From contig WAHY01000015.1 in the NCBI GenBank assembly GCA_009873635.1, forward strand, positions 1 through 45,758: a stretch of DNA of 45,758 nucleotides, in the 5' to 3' direction. The position numbers and the translations under genes are program-made. The first letter of the stretch is position 1; each line of letters opens with the position of its first letter. The stretch is from Nitrospinota bacterium. GTDB taxonomy: Bacteria > Nitrospinota > Nitrospinia > Nitrospinales > VA-1. The notes beneath the pieces were generated by a model, which had not been told where the DNA came from, made no database searches, and was given only the letters and a program-made list of their open reading frames with translations. This document shows positions 44,848 to 45,758 of the stretch, in pieces.

Positions 44848-45529
44848 GCGTTTTTACTCGTAGTAGAAGATATATGGCGGCGGCAATGCCAGCTGAACCA
44901 AATATCATCCACATCACCATGATCTGGTAACGCACTGCGACGATCGGGTCAACTCCGGAAAGTATCTGGCCCGTCATCATTCCCGGTAATGCAACAAGCC
45001 CAACAGCAAAAAGACTATTTATTTGTGGTATGAGAGCCGCTTCTAAAGCTGTTCGTCTGGCACTCTTGGGATCTTTTTCCCGCTTGAACTCTGATTCAAA
45101 ACGTTCTGCTGCCAGGCTGACTGTGTTCATGGAGTTGGCAAAGATCATTCCGGCAATTGGGATCACCATGTTTGGCTCAAACCATCTTGGCAGGTCCAAT
45201 ACCAGTTGTGTCACGAGACCCAGTTGAATTAGTCCCGGTGCTCCGATTGAGATGATGGCTATCAGGAAAGGCTTGTGTTCTTCGAATGGCCTGACGGCAA
45301 TCCATGAAGCCACTGCTATCATAACGATAATTAATGCGATGATGACCATCGGTTGTGTGGTTTCGAAAACGTATTTTAGAAAATAGCCAACCAACAGGAG
45401 CTGAAGAAGCATGCGGGCGTTTGCGTATAATCCGACCCAGGGTTTGAGCTCCCATTGATACATTATTGCGATTAGAAAAGCTGCGGGGATGAAGACGATG
45501 CTCAGTTCCGGTAATGGAATGGTTTGCAT
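44840..45529 (-). CDS. FetB/UPF0014-type ABC transporter permease
   Basis: This is a 229-residue membrane protein with six or seven helices of the UPF0014 family. Characteristic segments are WELKPWVGLYANARMLLQLLL-like near the start, IPIAGMIFANSMNTVSLA in the centre and LVALPGMMTGQILSGVDP near the end. Escherichia coli FetB (YbbM) pairs with the ATPase FetA in an iron exporter; no ATPase gene is next to this one in the window. The family is certain; iron as substrate is inferred from the E. coli case. Confidence 0.85.
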   Translation of the reverse strand: MQTIPLPELSIVFIPAAFLIAIMYQWELKPWVGLYANARMLLQLLLVGYFLKYVFETTQPMVIIALIIVMIAVASWIAVRPFEEHKPFLIAIISIGAPGLIQLGLVTQLVLDLPRWFEPNMVIPIAGMIFANSMNTVSLAAERFESEFKREKDPKSARRTALEAALIPQINSLFAVGLVALPGMMTGQILSGVDPIVAVRYQIMVMWMIFGSAGIAAAIYLLLRVKTLN

Positions 45530-45545
45530 GGTTAATCCTGAACTT

Positions 45546-45758
45546 TTACATGGCTACCTGGGACTGTTTTTCCAGGTTCGCGCGAAACTTTTTCCAGGGT
45601 GCTTGCAGGGCGGGTACCAGTTTTTCTTTCAACTCGTCTGGAACGAAGTTTATTTTTTCTACAGGCCAATCTTCAACATACCTTACATCCAGACCCGACT
45701 TTTTGTAAGGGATCAGCAGTGCTTCTTCAAAGCCATAAACCAGGGCATTTGAATAGAC
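45546..45758 (-). CDS. C-terminal end of an unrecognised protein (cut by the window edge)
   Basis: An open frame enters from the right edge and runs 70 codons to a TAA at 45546-45548. Its product includes VYGFEEALLIPY, the acidic RYVEDWPVEK and a basic end APWKKFRANLEK. Good coding character and the same strand and close spacing (16 bases) to the FetB-like gene support a real gene. It does not look like an ABC ATPase, so it is not the FetA partner. The family is unknown. Confidence 0.6.
   Translation of the reverse strand, partial: VYSNALVYGFEEALLIPYKKSGLDVRYVEDWPVEKINFVPDELKEKLVPALQAPWKKFRANLEKQSQVAM

Overview
This 45.8 kb window is a continuous, gene-dense bacterial chromosome segment of moderate GC with no phage, IS element, CRISPR array or tRNA that I can see. 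The gene set suggests a respiratory, probably chemolithotrophic bacterium. It has a periplasmic SorAB-type sulfite dehydrogenase, a type-E succinate:quinone reductase with an HdrB-like subunit, and a second, different fumarate reductase-like module. It also has an exported lipoprotein of the ethylbenzene-dehydrogenase gamma/NxrC haem-b fold and several haem-c proteins. This combination fits Nitrospinota or a related marine nitrite-oxidising lineage. That is inference from gene content, not a phylogenetic result.

Layout. (1) 1-10 kb: a PHP-domain phosphoesterase; two overlapping Tll0287-like (DUF3365) haem-c genes that look like one tandem protein split at an A6 run; an exported reprolysin-like zinc metallopeptidase; an MBL-fold hydrolase. 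Then, on the minus strand, a compact unit sorA-sorB-sORF(34 aa)-sORF(51 aa)-sigma region 4-like protein, and on the plus strand a dienelactone hydrolase/FAH pair. (2) 10-13.3 kb: yebC-ruvC-ruvA-ruvB on the minus strand. (3) 13.3-17.5 kb: an Fe-S subunit plus flavoprotein pair of the succinate/fumarate family, a NERD-domain protein, the relic of a hybrid histidine kinase, and a secreted protein of unknown function. (4) 17.7-22.2 kb: yajC-secD-secF, a coiled-coil zinc-ribbon protein, and rnpB (RNase P RNA), whose P1 helix begins inside the preceding coding sequence. (5) 22.5-26.6 kb: a PAP2 phosphatase, an OleC-like AMP-binding enzyme, an Hda-like DnaA regulator, a lipoprotein and a DUF2065 protein. 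(6) 27-33.6 kb: two HtrA/Deg proteases in tandem, NAD-dependent DNA ligase, and a DEAD-box RNA helicase. (7) 33.9-39.1 kb: sdhA-sdhB-sdhE and an SLC13 dicarboxylate transporter. (8) 39.2 kb to end: dnaE, an M16 peptidase, the NxrC-like haem-b lipoprotein, a FetB/UPF0014 permease, and the C-terminal end of an unrecognised gene.

The functional themes are C4-dicarboxylate redox metabolism (two SDH/FRD modules plus a dicarboxylate carrier), periplasmic electron transfer (SorAB, Tll0287-like proteins, haem-b lipoprotein), envelope quality control (SecDF-YajC, two HtrA proteases, M16 peptidase) and DNA maintenance (RuvABC, LigA, DnaE, Hda). I see no large new defence or mobile system. The least-explained structures are the sorAB-linked small-ORF/sigma-4 unit, the split Tll0287 tandem, the gene/rnpB overlap and the histidine-kinase relic.
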